A stretch of DNA of 64,000 bases, taken from NCBI RefSeq assembly GCF_018882285.1, contig NZ_JACVOT010000001.1, positions 1,309,916-1,373,915 of the forward strand, written 5' to 3'. The notes under the pieces are model-generated. The model saw only the letters and a program-made list of their open reading frames with translations, did no database searches and was not told the origin of the DNA. Both the position numbers and the translations under genes were made by a program. The stretch comes from Polynucleobacter sp. AM-26B4 (GTDB lineage Bacteria > Pseudomonadota > Gammaproteobacteria > Burkholderiales > Burkholderiaceae). How positions within the stretch are numbered: the first letter of the stretch is position 1; each line of letters begins with the position of its first letter. This document shows positions 27,876-35,138 of this stretch, in pieces.

Positions 27876-28881
27876 TTGTGTGACTTTCAATTGGTTTTAA
27901 ATAGCTCACAAATTGTTGGCTGGCCACTCGCCAAGAAAACTTCTCTGCATGAGCCCTGGCAACTTCACGAGGAATCTTCAAAGCTTCTAAACAAGCCTCA
28001 CGCAAATCTGTATTCATCGCACCAGATTGGGAGTTTCCAAGCACATCAATCGGGCCGGTCACTGGGTAGGCGGCCACAGGTGTGCCACAAGCCATTGCCT
28101 CTAGAAGTACCAAGCCAAATGTATCGGTTTTACTAGGGAACACAAACACATCCGCCGCCGCATAAACTTTGGCTAATTTTTCTTGTTGCAATACGCCTAG
28201 GTAATGAACTTCTGGGTACTTTGCTTTAAGACCATTCAAGGCTGGACCATCTCCAACCACCCATTTAGAGCCTGGTAATTTAAGTTCTAAAAATGCCTCA
28301 ATGTTCTTTTCTACTGCCACTCGTCCCACATACAAAAATATAGGGTGTGCAGAATTGAGTTCTTTGGATTCTTGAATCTTGAAGATCTCTAAGTCAACGC
28401 CTCTGGTCCAGAGAACCACATTTGTAAAACCGTAAGACTCTAAGTCATCAATCACCACTTGGGTCGGGGCCATCACAGCCAAGGATGGATCATGAAACCA
28501 ACGTAAAAACTTATAAGTGATCGCCAATGGAATGCCGGTGCGGGCTTTGACGTATTCAGGGAAGCGCGTGTGATAAGCCGTTGAAAATGGTAGCTTGTGT
28601 TTTAAGGCATACGCTCTGGCAGCAATACCCAAAGGGCCTTCAGTCGCAATATGGATGGCATCAGGAGCAAAAGCTTCCATCTTTTGACGGACTTTTTTTC
28701 CTGGGAAAAGTGATAAAGAAATGTCTGGGTAAGTAGGGCAAGGAATGGTCTTAAATTCAAGTGGGGTGATCATGTCAATCGTGTGCCCCATCTTCTTTAA
28801 TTCGTGCATGGTTTGCTTGAGGGTTCTCACCACGCCATTAACTTGGGGTTCCCAAGCATCAGTCACAATCATGATGTTCAT
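27850..28881 (-). CDS. GT4 glycosyltransferase, probable diacylglycerol glycosyltransferase (Agt-like)
   Basis: Retaining GT-B glycosyltransferase of family 4, 343 residues. The N-terminal acceptor domain opens MNIMIVTDAWEPQVNGVVRT. The donor domain carries FLYVGRVAVEKN, VFPSKTDTFGLVLLEAMACGTPV (the EX7E-type motif) and a GPIDVLG loop. It overlaps the upstream plcP-like gene by 4 nt (ATGA), so the two are translationally coupled. In bacteria that replace phospholipids under phosphate stress, the partner of PlcP is exactly such a GT4 enzyme (Agt), glycosylating diacylglycerol. Annotation tools may call it a mannosyltransferase; the sugar is unknown. Confidence 0.78.
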   Translation of the reverse strand: MNIMIVTDAWEPQVNGVVRTLKQTMHELKKMGHTIDMITPLEFKTIPCPTYPDISLSLFPGKKVRQKMEAFAPDAIHIATEGPLGIAARAYALKHKLPFSTAYHTRFPEYVKARTGIPLAITYKFLRWFHDPSLAVMAPTQVVIDDLESYGFTNVVLWTRGVDLEIFKIQESKELNSAHPIFLYVGRVAVEKNIEAFLELKLPGSKWVVGDGPALNGLKAKYPEVHYLGVLQQEKLAKVYAAADVFVFPSKTDTFGLVLLEAMACGTPVAAYPVTGPIDVLGNSQSGAMNTDLREACLEALKIPREVARAHAEKFSWRVASQQFVSYLKPIESHTTVKSPSLA

Positions 28882-29714
28882 TTAATTGTCTCCAGTAATT
28901 GTTCTTGAGTCATTGATATTTCAGTTTTAGTCACGCTGATGGTGACCGTTTCAGTGTGGGTAATCGCCACAGGGTCGGGAAGTATATGTGGCCAATGCAC
29001 AATTTTTAATGTGCCATTCGCCGTTTCAACCAAGGCAGTCAAGCTCTCAACCCAATCGCCATCATTGCAGTAAAGCAAGCCATCAATCTCTCTGATTTCA
29101 GCCTTATGTATATGACCGCAGACCACGCCATCACAATTTCTGATTCGGGCTTCGCGGGCCATGATCATTTCAAAGTCGGCAATAAAGCTCACAGCATTTT
29201 TGACGGAGTGCTTTAGATATTGCGAGAGTGACCAGTAATTAAGGCCCATCCGTGCGCGGATTTTGTTGAACCAGCGATTTACCCAGAGAATGAATGTGTA
29301 CAAGGTATCGCCAACATAGGCCAACCATTTGGCATATTGCATCACGCTGTCAAACAAATCGCCATGGGTGATCCAGAGACGCTTGCCATCGGCAGTGATG
29401 TGAATCACTTCTTCTTCCACTCTGATGTCGCCAAAGCTCATGCCAAAGAATTGACGGGCCATCTCATCATGATTGCCCGGTATGAAAATGACTTCACAGC
29501 CTTTTCTGGCTTTGCGGAGTAATTTTTGAACCACATCATTGTGGGCTTGTGGCCAAAACCAGCGCTTTTTTAATTGCCAGCCATCAATGATGTCGCCAAC
29601 CAAATAAATCTTGTCAGCATCATTGTGTTTTAAAAAATCGAGAAGATAATTTGCTTGGCAGCCTGTGGTGCCTAGGTGAACATCAGAAATCCATATCGCG
29701 CGGTAATGATTCAT
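28878..29714 (-). CDS. plcP: PlcP-like phospholipase C (metallophosphoesterase)
   Basis: 278-residue calcineurin-like phosphoesterase. Metal ligands: Asp11 and His13 (SDVHLG), Asp41 (GDIIDG), Asn81-His82 (GNHDE), His117 (THGD) and His201/His203 (CGHIHK). Such proteins are often labelled UDP-2,3-diacylglucosamine diphosphatase, but this one pairs with a GT4 enzyme under a Pho box. That pairing is the context of PlcP, which removes phospho-headgroups to leave diacylglycerol during phosphate starvation. Function is inferred from family and context, not from a unique motif. Confidence 0.75.
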   Translation of the reverse strand: MNHYRAIWISDVHLGTTGCQANYLLDFLKHNDADKIYLVGDIIDGWQLKKRWFWPQAHNDVVQKLLRKARKGCEVIFIPGNHDEMARQFFGMSFGDIRVEEEVIHITADGKRLWITHGDLFDSVMQYAKWLAYVGDTLYTFILWVNRWFNKIRARMGLNYWSLSQYLKHSVKNAVSFIADFEMIMAREARIRNCDGVVCGHIHKAEIREIDGLLYCNDGDWVESLTALVETANGTLKIVHWPHILPDPVAITHTETVTISVTKTEISMTQEQLLETIK

Positions 29715-29749
29715 GAGTTCACATTGGGCCCGACCTATTTGAAACTATG

Positions 29750-29794
29750 ATGTCAACTTGATGTCATATTCGTGACACAGAAATATGCCAACAT
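29750..29794 (+). promoter_or_regulatory. Divergent Pho-box array between plcP and the acyltransferase
   Basis: Three half-site-like heptamers at 11-bp period: ATGTCAA (29750), ATGTCAT (29761) and GTGACAC (29772). Ten nt after the last is CAACAT (29789-29794), a poor -10 placed 7 nt before the acyltransferase ATG. The array reads acceptably on both strands, so it may serve both genes. Confidence 0.55.
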
Positions 29795-29801
29795 CCCCAA
29801 C

Positions 29802-30509
29802 ATGAAACCATTTTTTCTTGTCATCCACCTGGTATCTGCCATTCTGAAGTGCGCAATATTCCCTGTTTTGCCAGGCAAGTTGCGCAAGAAATTGGTTCAG
29901 AGCTGGTGCATTCGTTTGCTCAGAATCCTGAAGGTGAAGGTCATCATTCATGGAGATCCTTCAACTCTATTTGGTACCCAGCCATATTTATTAGTTTCTA
30001 ATCACATATCTTGGCTGGACATTCACATCCTCAATTCGATTCGACCGGTGATCTTTGTTGCCAAAGCAGATGTTTCAAAGTGGCCAATCTTTGGTTATCT
30101 GGCCAGCATGCTGGGAACCATTTTTCTTAAAAGAGAAAAGCTGTCTGATATCAAACGAGTGATTCAGCTCATGAAAGATAAATTTGCTAATCAGGAAGTG
30201 GTGGCTATATTTCCTGAAGGAACTTCTTCTGATGGAAAAGCAGTGCTGCCATTTAAATCAAATTTATTCGAGTCAGCCCATCAGGCGCATGTGGATGTTT
30301 TGCCCATCACGATTCAATACACAGAAAACAATCAATATTCAGATCGAGCAGCTTTTATTGGCGACATGGAGTTGATTGACTCTATTAAAAACATCCTAAA
30401 AACAGATCATTTGGTGGTGCATGTCTATCTCTCAGACAAACTACCAGCTCATTTGACCCGCCAAGAATTGGCCTCCCAAGCACACCAGCTGGTGGCCTCA
30501 AAGGCCTGA
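29802..30509 (+). CDS. PlsC/OlsA-like 1-acyl-sn-glycerol-3-phosphate acyltransferase
   Basis: Membrane-associated acyltransferase, 235 residues from ATG 29802. An N-terminal hydrophobic segment precedes the catalytic NHISWLD (HX4D) and the FPEGTSS substrate motif. It acylates lysophosphatidate, or lyso-ornithine lipid if it is the OlsA of this locus. An in-frame GTG at 29772 falls inside the Pho box, so I reject it. No Shine-Dalgarno precedes the ATG, which would fit a leaderless mRNA. Context with an OlsB-like gene favours an OlsA role, but PlsC cannot be excluded. Confidence 0.82.
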   Translation: MKPFFLVIHLVSAILKCAIFPVLPGKLRKKLVQSWCIRLLRILKVKVIIHGDPSTLFGTQPYLLVSNHISWLDIHILNSIRPVIFVAKADVSKWPIFGYLASMLGTIFLKREKLSDIKRVIQLMKDKFANQEVVAIFPEGTSSDGKAVLPFKSNLFESAHQAHVDVLPITIQYTENNQYSDRAAFIGDMELIDSIKNILKTDHLVVHVYLSDKLPAHLTRQELASQAHQLVASKA

Positions 30510-30534
30510 TTCTATTTGGTTTACCCCGGATTAT

Positions 30535-30563
30535 TTGCCAACAAACTGCCCATGGGTTACAAT
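30535..30563 (+). promoter_or_regulatory. tRNA-Pro promoter
   Basis: TTGCCA (30535-30540), 17-nt spacer, TACAAT (30558-30563), 12 nt before the tRNA. Confidence 0.6.
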
Positions 30564-30575
30564 ATTGGTCTTAGT

Positions 30576-30652
30576 CGGAGTGTGGCGCAGTCTGGTAGCG
30601 CACCTGGTTTGGGACCAGGGGGTCCAAGGTTCGAATCCTTGTACTCCGACCA
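30576..30652 (+). tRNA. tRNA-Pro (TGG anticodon)
   Basis: 77 nt with encoded CCA. Acceptor CGGAGTG pairs with TACTCCG; D arm GCGC; anticodon stem CCTGG/CCAGG around TTTGGGA (anticodon TGG); T arm CAAGG-TTCGAAT-CCTTG. All arms form. Confidence 0.95.
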
Positions 30653-30873
30653 CTTTCAAATAGCATCACTCGATGCACCATCTTCATAAATTCTGCAAAA
30701 CATCTTTCAATCAAAGATTGTTGAGTCTTTGCGTCATCGCACTTGATTTGTTGCATGGCAGCATCGTTATATCAACATTTTATTGAAATTATGTCTACTA
30801 TCTGACCTAGACGTAAGGCTAATAACAGATTAGTTTTGTCTAATACTATTTATAAAGATTTCAAAAATTAAAT

Positions 30874-31356
30874 ATGTCATTTGTAGAAGATTCCCAGATT
30901 AACTTTGCCAGCTTTCCGACTGATCAGCTCATTGAGTTAAGTTATGTCAGTCAAGCAACAAATGATATGGGTATTTTAGGTTTGATGAACTTGCTTGAAG
31001 ATGCGGTTCATAAAAACAAACGCAATTGCATTACTGGTGCTTTGTTCTATGACAACCGCATCTTTGGTCAAATCATTGAAGGCTATCCTCAGCATGTTGA
31101 ACTAATTTGGAAGGGCATTACTGCCGATCCGCGCCATAAAGAAATACAGGTCCTAGATATCACTCCTTTACAAAAGCGCCGCTTCAGTAACTGGTCGATG
31201 AAGTTCTATGGTTTAGATGAGATCAGCCAATACGTGCCAGAACTCAAAATGGGCTTAAGAGATGGTTCCGCAACATTACCAAGCGAGATACTGACCTTGA
31301 TGAGATCGGTCAGTAATCAAACGGATGATGCTAAAAATCAAGATCAAACAATCTGA
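30874..31356 (+). CDS. BLUF-domain blue-light photosensor
   Basis: 160-residue protein made almost wholly of a BLUF domain (about residues 18-115), which binds FAD and responds to blue light. Conserved residues: Tyr24 (LSYVS), Asn51 in NCITGALFY, Gln66 in FGQIIEG, and the Trp107/Met109 pair in FSNWSMKF. There is no attached output domain, so it must act through a protein partner, as short BLUF proteins do. Preceded by a 220-nt gap without other genes. The partner is unknown; neighbours give no hint. Confidence 0.88.
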   Translation: MSFVEDSQINFASFPTDQLIELSYVSQATNDMGILGLMNLLEDAVHKNKRNCITGALFYDNRIFGQIIEGYPQHVELIWKGITADPRHKEIQVLDITPLQKRRFSNWSMKFYGLDEISQYVPELKMGLRDGSATLPSEILTLMRSVSNQTDDAKNQDQTI

Positions 31357-31394
31357 CTGAATAAAGTTAACTCAGTAAAGTTAATTTATTGAAG

Positions 31395-31742
31395 TTAACT
31401 TATTAAATCCAAAATTTTCTCAGGTGGACGACACAAGGCACCTTGATCACCATTGATGGCAATAGGGCGGTTCATCAAAATGGGGTGTTGCAGCATGAAC
31501 CCAATCAAATCTTCATCACTCCATTTGGGATTACCCAAGTCTAATTCATCAAAAGGTGTGCCTTTTTGACGCAAGATGTCTCTGACTGACCCGCCAGTGG
31601 CTTTGATGATGTGACGCAATTCGGCTTCTGACGGTGGATTGTTCACATACAAAACCACTAGATGGGGTTCGCCAGAGTTCTCAAGGATTTCTAGGGCATC
31701 ACGAGAGGTTTTACATTTTGTGTGGTGATACAGGGTGATCAT
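31395..31742 (-). CDS. Arsenate reductase, glutaredoxin (ArsC/Spx) type
   Basis: 115 residues from ATG 31742 (a TTG six nt upstream is also in frame). Thioredoxin-fold ArsC family: catalytic Cys in HHTKCKTSRDAL, and the arginines that stabilise arsenate in ILMNRPI and LCRPPE. It uses glutathione and glutaredoxin, unlike the phosphatase-type ArsC in the ars operon. It stands alone on the minus strand just before tRNA-Arg. Some members of this fold are YfgD-like reductases of unproven substrate. Confidence 0.82.
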   Translation of the reverse strand: MITLYHHTKCKTSRDALEILENSGEPHLVVLYVNNPPSEAELRHIIKATGGSVRDILRQKGTPFDELDLGNPKWSDEDLIGFMLQHPILMNRPIAINGDQGALCRPPEKILDLIS

Positions 31743-31834
31743 GGCCAAACTCTTATAAGAAGATGAATTCTCATGATTATCGTATATGAGCCAGGTCTTT
31801 TAGACCTCCGCTATAATCTAGCTCTAATCAAAGA

Positions 31835-31911
31835 CTGCCCATAGCTCAGCTGGATAGAGCACCGCCCTTCTAAGGCGTAGGTCGCACGTTCGAATCGTGC
31901 TGGGCAGGCCA
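31835..31911 (+). tRNA. tRNA-Arg (TCT anticodon), island integration site
   Basis: 77 nt with encoded CCA. Acceptor CTGCCCA pairs with TGGGCAG; D stem GCTC/GAGC; anticodon loop CTTCTAA gives TCT; T arm GCACG/CGTGC. The outermost anticodon-stem pair is a C-U mismatch. TATAAT at 31812-31817 is a likely -10. From the anticodon loop to the 3' end it is repeated exactly at 58933-58980, so this is the tRNA reconstituted by island insertion. Confidence 0.93.
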
Positions 31912-31914
31912 AAT
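31867..31914 (+). repeat. Left attachment repeat (48 bp, within tRNA-Arg)
   Basis: Identical to 58933-58980; starts CTTCTAAGGCGTAGG and ends GGCCAAAT. Flanking bases differ on both sides. Confidence 0.88.
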
Positions 31915-31966
31915 CTCAATCTTATTAAATACTAATCTCAAACATTTCGCTCTTCAATATAATTGC

Positions 31967-31980
31967 ATAGCTAACTAATT
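31967..31980 (+). promoter_or_regulatory. MarR operator candidate 1
   Basis: ATAGCTAACTAATT, 17 nt before marR; the same 14-mer recurs at 32440-32453 before the tautomerase gene. Confidence 0.55.
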
Positions 31981-31997
31981 TATGCTACCATGCTCAC

Positions 31998-32414
31998 ATG
32001 TTTGAACAATGCCTTTATTTCAATACCACTTCACTGGCTCGTCAGTTAGAGCGAGAGTGGACTCAAGCATTCAAGCCATTTGGCTTAACTCCATCTCAGG
32101 CCTTCATGCTCAGAGTGGTGATAGATCAAGCTCCTTTATTACAAAGTGAACTTGCTACCGAGCTCAATATCACTCGTCCCACAGCTAGCAGATCTATAGA
32201 TGGCCTGGAGCGTCTTGGGCTGATCAAAAGATCCAGTTCAGATCGAGATGGCAGAGAACAAGAAATACATCCCACAGCCAAAGGTCTAGCACTCAAAGAT
32301 TTCCTTAATACAGCCAGTGGAGAAGTGAGCAAAAAGATGAAGAAATTGTTGGGCTCAAAAGAATTCGAAAGTGTAGTTACTCAAATGAGGTCTATCGCAT
32401 CAGCCCTCAAATGA
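31998..32414 (+). CDS. MarR-family regulator
   Basis: 138-residue MarR-type dimeric winged-helix regulator. The HTH and wing are visible as LQSELATELNITRPTASRSIDGLERLGLIKRSSSDRDGRE. First gene inside the island. An identical 14-bp element precedes both it and the tautomerase gene 48 nt downstream, implying that it controls itself and that gene. The ligand is unknown; the island context suggests a phenolic or other aromatic. Confidence 0.85.
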   Translation: MFEQCLYFNTTSLARQLEREWTQAFKPFGLTPSQAFMLRVVIDQAPLLQSELATELNITRPTASRSIDGLERLGLIKRSSSDRDGREQEIHPTAKGLALKDFLNTASGEVSKKMKKLLGSKEFESVVTQMRSIASALK

Positions 32415-32439
32415 GCTTTTTTATTTTATTAATAGTTGT

Positions 32440-32453
32440 ATAGCTAACTAATT
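32440..32453 (+). promoter_or_regulatory. MarR operator candidate 2
   Basis: Exact copy of the 14-mer at 31967-31980, 9 nt before the tautomerase ATG. Confidence 0.55.
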
Positions 32454-32462
32454 GGAGAAAAT

Positions 32463-32852
32463 ATGCCTATCCTGAATGTAAAAGTAAGTGCCAAGAAGTC
32501 ACCAGAGTTAACTCAAAAGATTGCTGATTTGTTGTTGGATCTAACCAGCAGAATTCTTAAAAAGAAACCCGAAGTCACTGCCATTGCTATTGAATATGTG
32601 GAACCAGATGCTTGGGTGGTAGGAGGGCAATTGTTGAGTAAACAAGGTAAAAACAGTTTTTATTTCGATATCAAAATAACCGACGAAACCAATACTAAGG
32701 ATGAGAAGGCTCAGTACATCCGAGAGGCTTTTAAAGGATTTGAACAGCTATTGGGAAATCTCCATGAAGAAAGCTACATCTATGTACAGGATGTCAAGGC
32801 TGCTAGTTATGGGTATGGTGGATTAACTCAAGAATACAGATATCACAACTAA
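32463..32852 (+). CDS. Tautomerase-superfamily protein
   Basis: 129 residues with the N-terminal Pro (MPILNVKVS) that is the catalytic base of 4-oxalocrotonate-tautomerase-like enzymes. Its length is about twice a 4-OT subunit, closer to MIF/CHMI-like members with two beta-alpha-beta units. Start ATG has GGAGA upstream. Next to a MarR regulator with shared operator. The substrate cannot be read from sequence; an enol/keto intermediate of aromatic breakdown is plausible. Confidence 0.72.
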   Translation: MPILNVKVSAKKSPELTQKIADLLLDLTSRILKKKPEVTAIAIEYVEPDAWVVGGQLLSKQGKNSFYFDIKITDETNTKDEKAQYIREAFKGFEQLLGNLHEESYIYVQDVKAASYGYGGLTQEYRYHN

Positions 32853-32856
32853 AAAA

Positions 32857-32871
32857 GTCGGGAAAACCGAC
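32857..32871 (+). terminator. Short hairpin after tautomerase gene
   Basis: GTCGG-GAAAA-CCGAC, 5-bp stem preceded by an A-run; weak terminator candidate. Confidence 0.35.
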
Positions 32872-32927
32872 ACTACTTTGTTGGGCCTATATTATTGAAA
32901 CTAAGTTAAAAACTCAAAGGTTCTCTA

Positions 32928-33374
32928 ATGCCAATCTGGTTACAAATTGTACTAGGTATTTCTGCGCCGGCTATTGCTTATTTTGGTGCATACATCAGCT
33001 ATAAACAATGGCAACTAGGTAGGTACAAGTTAAAACATGACTTATTTGAAAAGCGCTGGCTAATCTATGCCGCTGCTCATGATGCAATCGCAGTATTTCT
33101 AAATGGCACAGAAGAGGACAAGCTCAATCAATACAAAAACCTAAAAGTGAAAATTGTTGGAGCTAATTTTTTATTTCCAGCGGATATCTGTAATTACATA
33201 AATGAAATTGCAAATCGAATGTATGAGTTAAAAGTTATGGAACATAAAATTCGTGCAGGGGTTGAAAGTCGTGAAGATGCTATTCAGGCCCATAAAGTTG
33301 AGTATCAGTGGCTTGAAGATCAGCCCAGAGTTTTAGCTGAAAAGTTAAAGCGTTATTTAGATTTAACGATTTAA
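32928..33374 (+). CDS. Hypothetical protein with one N-terminal membrane span
   Basis: 148 residues, not assigned to a family. A hydrophobic N-terminal segment (about residues 5-23) is followed by YKQWQLGRYKLKHDLFEKRW and a long charged, probably helical or coiled-coil region to the end. Preceded by AAAGGTTCTCTAATG-type spacing with a weak ribosome-binding site. It stands between the MarR/tautomerase pair and a tRNA-end remnant, so it may be accessory cargo. No function proposed. Confidence 0.65.
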   Translation: MPIWLQIVLGISAPAIAYFGAYISYKQWQLGRYKLKHDLFEKRWLIYAAAHDAIAVFLNGTEEDKLNQYKNLKVKIVGANFLFPADICNYINEIANRMYELKVMEHKIRAGVESREDAIQAHKVEYQWLEDQPRVLAEKLKRYLDLTI

Positions 33375-33480
33375 TTGTTTGTTGGATATTCCGACATTTG
33401 ATCATCGTTTCAAATGAAGCAAATTCAATAGGTGTCTGGTTACGGGACAATTACTTATGATGAATTCATTTCATTAATTT

Positions 33481-33500
33481 GATTCCGCCCTGGGCCACCA
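33481..33500 (+). other. tRNA 3'-end remnant (possible second attachment site)
   Basis: GATTCCGCCCTGGGCCACCA reads as the end of a T loop (GATTC), T-stem 3' half (CGCCC), acceptor 3' half (TGGGCC), discriminator A and CCA. No matching 5' part precedes it. A UUCG-looped terminator follows 9 nt later, as after many tRNA genes. Confidence 0.6.
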
Positions 33501-33509
33501 AGATTCTAT

Positions 33510-33536
33510 AAACCACCTTCGGGTGGTTTTCTTTTT
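33510..33536 (+). terminator. UUCG-loop terminator after the tRNA remnant
   Basis: AAACCACC (33510-33517), loop TTCG, GGTGGTTT (33522-33529), then TTCTTTTT. Strong intrinsic terminator. Confidence 0.75.
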
Positions 33537-33565
33537 GTACTTAACAAACTTGAATTTCCACATAT

Positions 33566-33594
33566 TTGCAACAAGTACGAACTCGTACTATAAT
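33566..33594 (+). promoter_or_regulatory. Promoter with palindromic operator for the MarR-doxX-azoR operon
   Basis: TTGCAA (33566-33571), 17-nt spacer, TATAAT (33589-33594). Between them lies AGTACG-AACT-CGTACT (33574-33589), a perfect 6-bp-arm palindrome. Likely autoregulatory MarR site. Confidence 0.7.
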
Positions 33595-33629
33595 GGTACG
33601 TATACAGACTAATATTAAAAGGAATTGAG

Positions 33630-34046
33630 ATGAGTTTCTTGCCATTAATTAAAGAGCTAGCAACTACCTATCAGGCATTTGAGAGCTATTCAGCTGCTCA
33701 CGTAAAAGAGCTGGGGTTAACAACGACCCAGTTTGACATCTTGGCAACTTTAGGAAATCAGCCTCCGATGACTTGTAAGGAGTTAGGCGATAAGACATTA
33801 ATTCTTAAAGGAACCATGACGGGAGTTTTAGAAAGAATGGAAGCAAAAGGACTGATTGAAAGAATTCCCAATGAAGATGATGGTCGCAGCTACAAGATTG
33901 GCCTTACCAAACCAGGAGATAAGTTATTTAAAAAAGCATTTCCAGAACATTTGCAGTATTTGGGAAAAGCATTTGGCAAGTTAAGCAACAAAGAAATAGA
34001 GCAAGCCGTAAAGACATTAAAAGCAGTCAAAACCATTTTTAATTAA
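33630..34046 (+). CDS. MarR-family regulator of a redox/electrophile operon
   Basis: 138-residue winged-helix MarR protein (TCKELGDKTLILKGTMTGVLERMEAKGLIERIPNEDDGRSY). It heads an operon with DoxX, FMN azoreductase, pirin and a DODA-type dioxygenase, a set typical of quinone or electrophile defence. Its promoter contains a palindrome between -35 and -10. No cysteine stands out as a redox sensor, so direct ligand binding is more likely. Confidence 0.85.
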   Translation: MSFLPLIKELATTYQAFESYSAAHVKELGLTTTQFDILATLGNQPPMTCKELGDKTLILKGTMTGVLERMEAKGLIERIPNEDDGRSYKIGLTKPGDKLFKKAFPEHLQYLGKAFGKLSNKEIEQAVKTLKAVKTIFN

Positions 34047-34065
34047 TTCATAAAAGGGAAATCAC

Positions 34066-34476
34066 ATGAAAACATATCAAAACACATTAAACCTCTTGGG
34101 TCGCCTACTAATCGTAGCTTTGTTCTTGCCTGCAGGCCTATCAAAAGTTACTGGCTTTGACGGAACGGTTGGCTACTTTACGTCACTGGGTATGTTTTTA
34201 CCAACATTGGCGGTGATCATTGCAATTATTGCTGAAGTAGCGGGTGGTTTAGCTTTGCTTGTGGGCTTTAAAACTCGAATCGTAGCAATTTTGTTAGCAG
34301 TCTTTACATTAGCCGCAACGATTATTGGTCATGCTTATTGGGCTGCTCCTGCGGATGCAGCATTCATCCAACAACTCTTATTCTTTAAGAATATTGCGGT
34401 CATCGGCGGCCTGATGGTTCTCGCTTCATCTGGCGCTGGCAAATTTAGTATCGATGGCTTTAAAGACTCCAAGTAA
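34066..34476 (+). CDS. DoxX-family membrane protein
   Basis: 136 residues with four predicted spans and the DoxX hallmark LLGRLLIVALFLPAGLSKVTGFDG at the N-terminus. DoxX proteins accompany quinone, thiosulfate or redox stress operons; molecular function uncertain. It lies 19 nt after the MarR gene and 33 nt before azoR, so in one transcript. Confidence 0.85.
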   Translation: MKTYQNTLNLLGRLLIVALFLPAGLSKVTGFDGTVGYFTSLGMFLPTLAVIIAIIAEVAGGLALLVGFKTRIVAILLAVFTLAATIIGHAYWAAPADAAFIQQLLFFKNIAVIGGLMVLASSGAGKFSIDGFKDSK

Positions 34477-34509
34477 TCCTGATAACAGACTTTAATTAAA
34501 GGATATCTA

Positions 34510-35112
34510 ATGACTAAAATTCTACAAATTAAATCCAGCATTTTTTCTGCTGGTGGCCAATCAGGTCAATTAACGGACACTTTTGTTAAAAACTTGGTTG
34601 CCAAAAATGCAAACTCTGAAGTGATTGTGAGAGACTTTGCTAAAAATGGGGTTCCGCATCTAGATGAAGCTCGCTTCATGTCCTTCATGACAAAACCAGA
34701 GGAGCGAAGTGCCGAACAAAAGGCGGTAGTAGCCTATTCCGATGCGCTGATTAAAGAGCTTAAAGAGGCAGATGTGATTGTGCTGGGATTACCCATGTAT
34801 AACTTAGGAGTTCCATCAAATCTCAAGGCTTACTTTGATCATATTGCTCGTGCTGGCGAAACTTTCAATTACACCGAATCAGGTCCAGCGGGCCTAGTTA
34901 CAGGTAAGAAGGCTTACGTGGTGGCCACTCGAGGCGGCAACTATCAGGGTACGCCTTATGACACCCAAACCGATTACATCAAAGTATTTCTGGGCTTTAT
35001 TGGTATTACTGATGTGGAGTTTGTGTATGCCGAAGGCCTCAACATGGGTGAAGAGCCTAAGACTACGGCATTGGAAAGTGCTCGCTCACAGTTAGAGAAA
35101 AAAGCAGCTTAA
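34510..35112 (+). CDS. azoR: FMN-dependent NADH azoreductase
   Basis: 200-residue flavodoxin-fold enzyme reducing azo compounds and quinones. The FMN phosphate-binding region IKSSIFSAGGQSGQLTD is at the N-terminus, with GLPMYNLGVPSNLKAYFDHIARAGETF and the VATRGGNYQGTPYDTQ flavin loop later. Two-electron quinone reduction avoids semiquinones, which fits its partners pirin and a ring-cleaving dioxygenase. Confidence 0.9.
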   Translation: MTKILQIKSSIFSAGGQSGQLTDTFVKNLVAKNANSEVIVRDFAKNGVPHLDEARFMSFMTKPEERSAEQKAVVAYSDALIKELKEADVIVLGLPMYNLGVPSNLKAYFDHIARAGETFNYTESGPAGLVTGKKAYVVATRGGNYQGTPYDTQTDYIKVFLGFIGITDVEFVYAEGLNMGEEPKTTALESARSQLEKKAA

Positions 35113-35138
35113 TACCTCTATAACCAAAAAGGTCCGAA

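Noticed and set aside
28878-29714. LpxH (UDP-2,3-diacylglucosamine diphosphatase)
   Set aside because: Fold and motifs are compatible, but the coupling to a GT4 enzyme, the Pho box and the lipid-gene context favour PlcP. An HMM comparison would settle it.
29772-29801. GTG start for the acyltransferase
   Set aside because: It lies inside the Pho-box array and lacks a ribosome-binding site; ATG 29802 is more consistent.
30571-30756. Minus-strand 61-aa ORF ending in a RTLDPLVPNQVRYQTAPHSD-like sequence
   Set aside because: It reads antisense through tRNA-Pro; this sequence is a common false gene created by tRNA genes.
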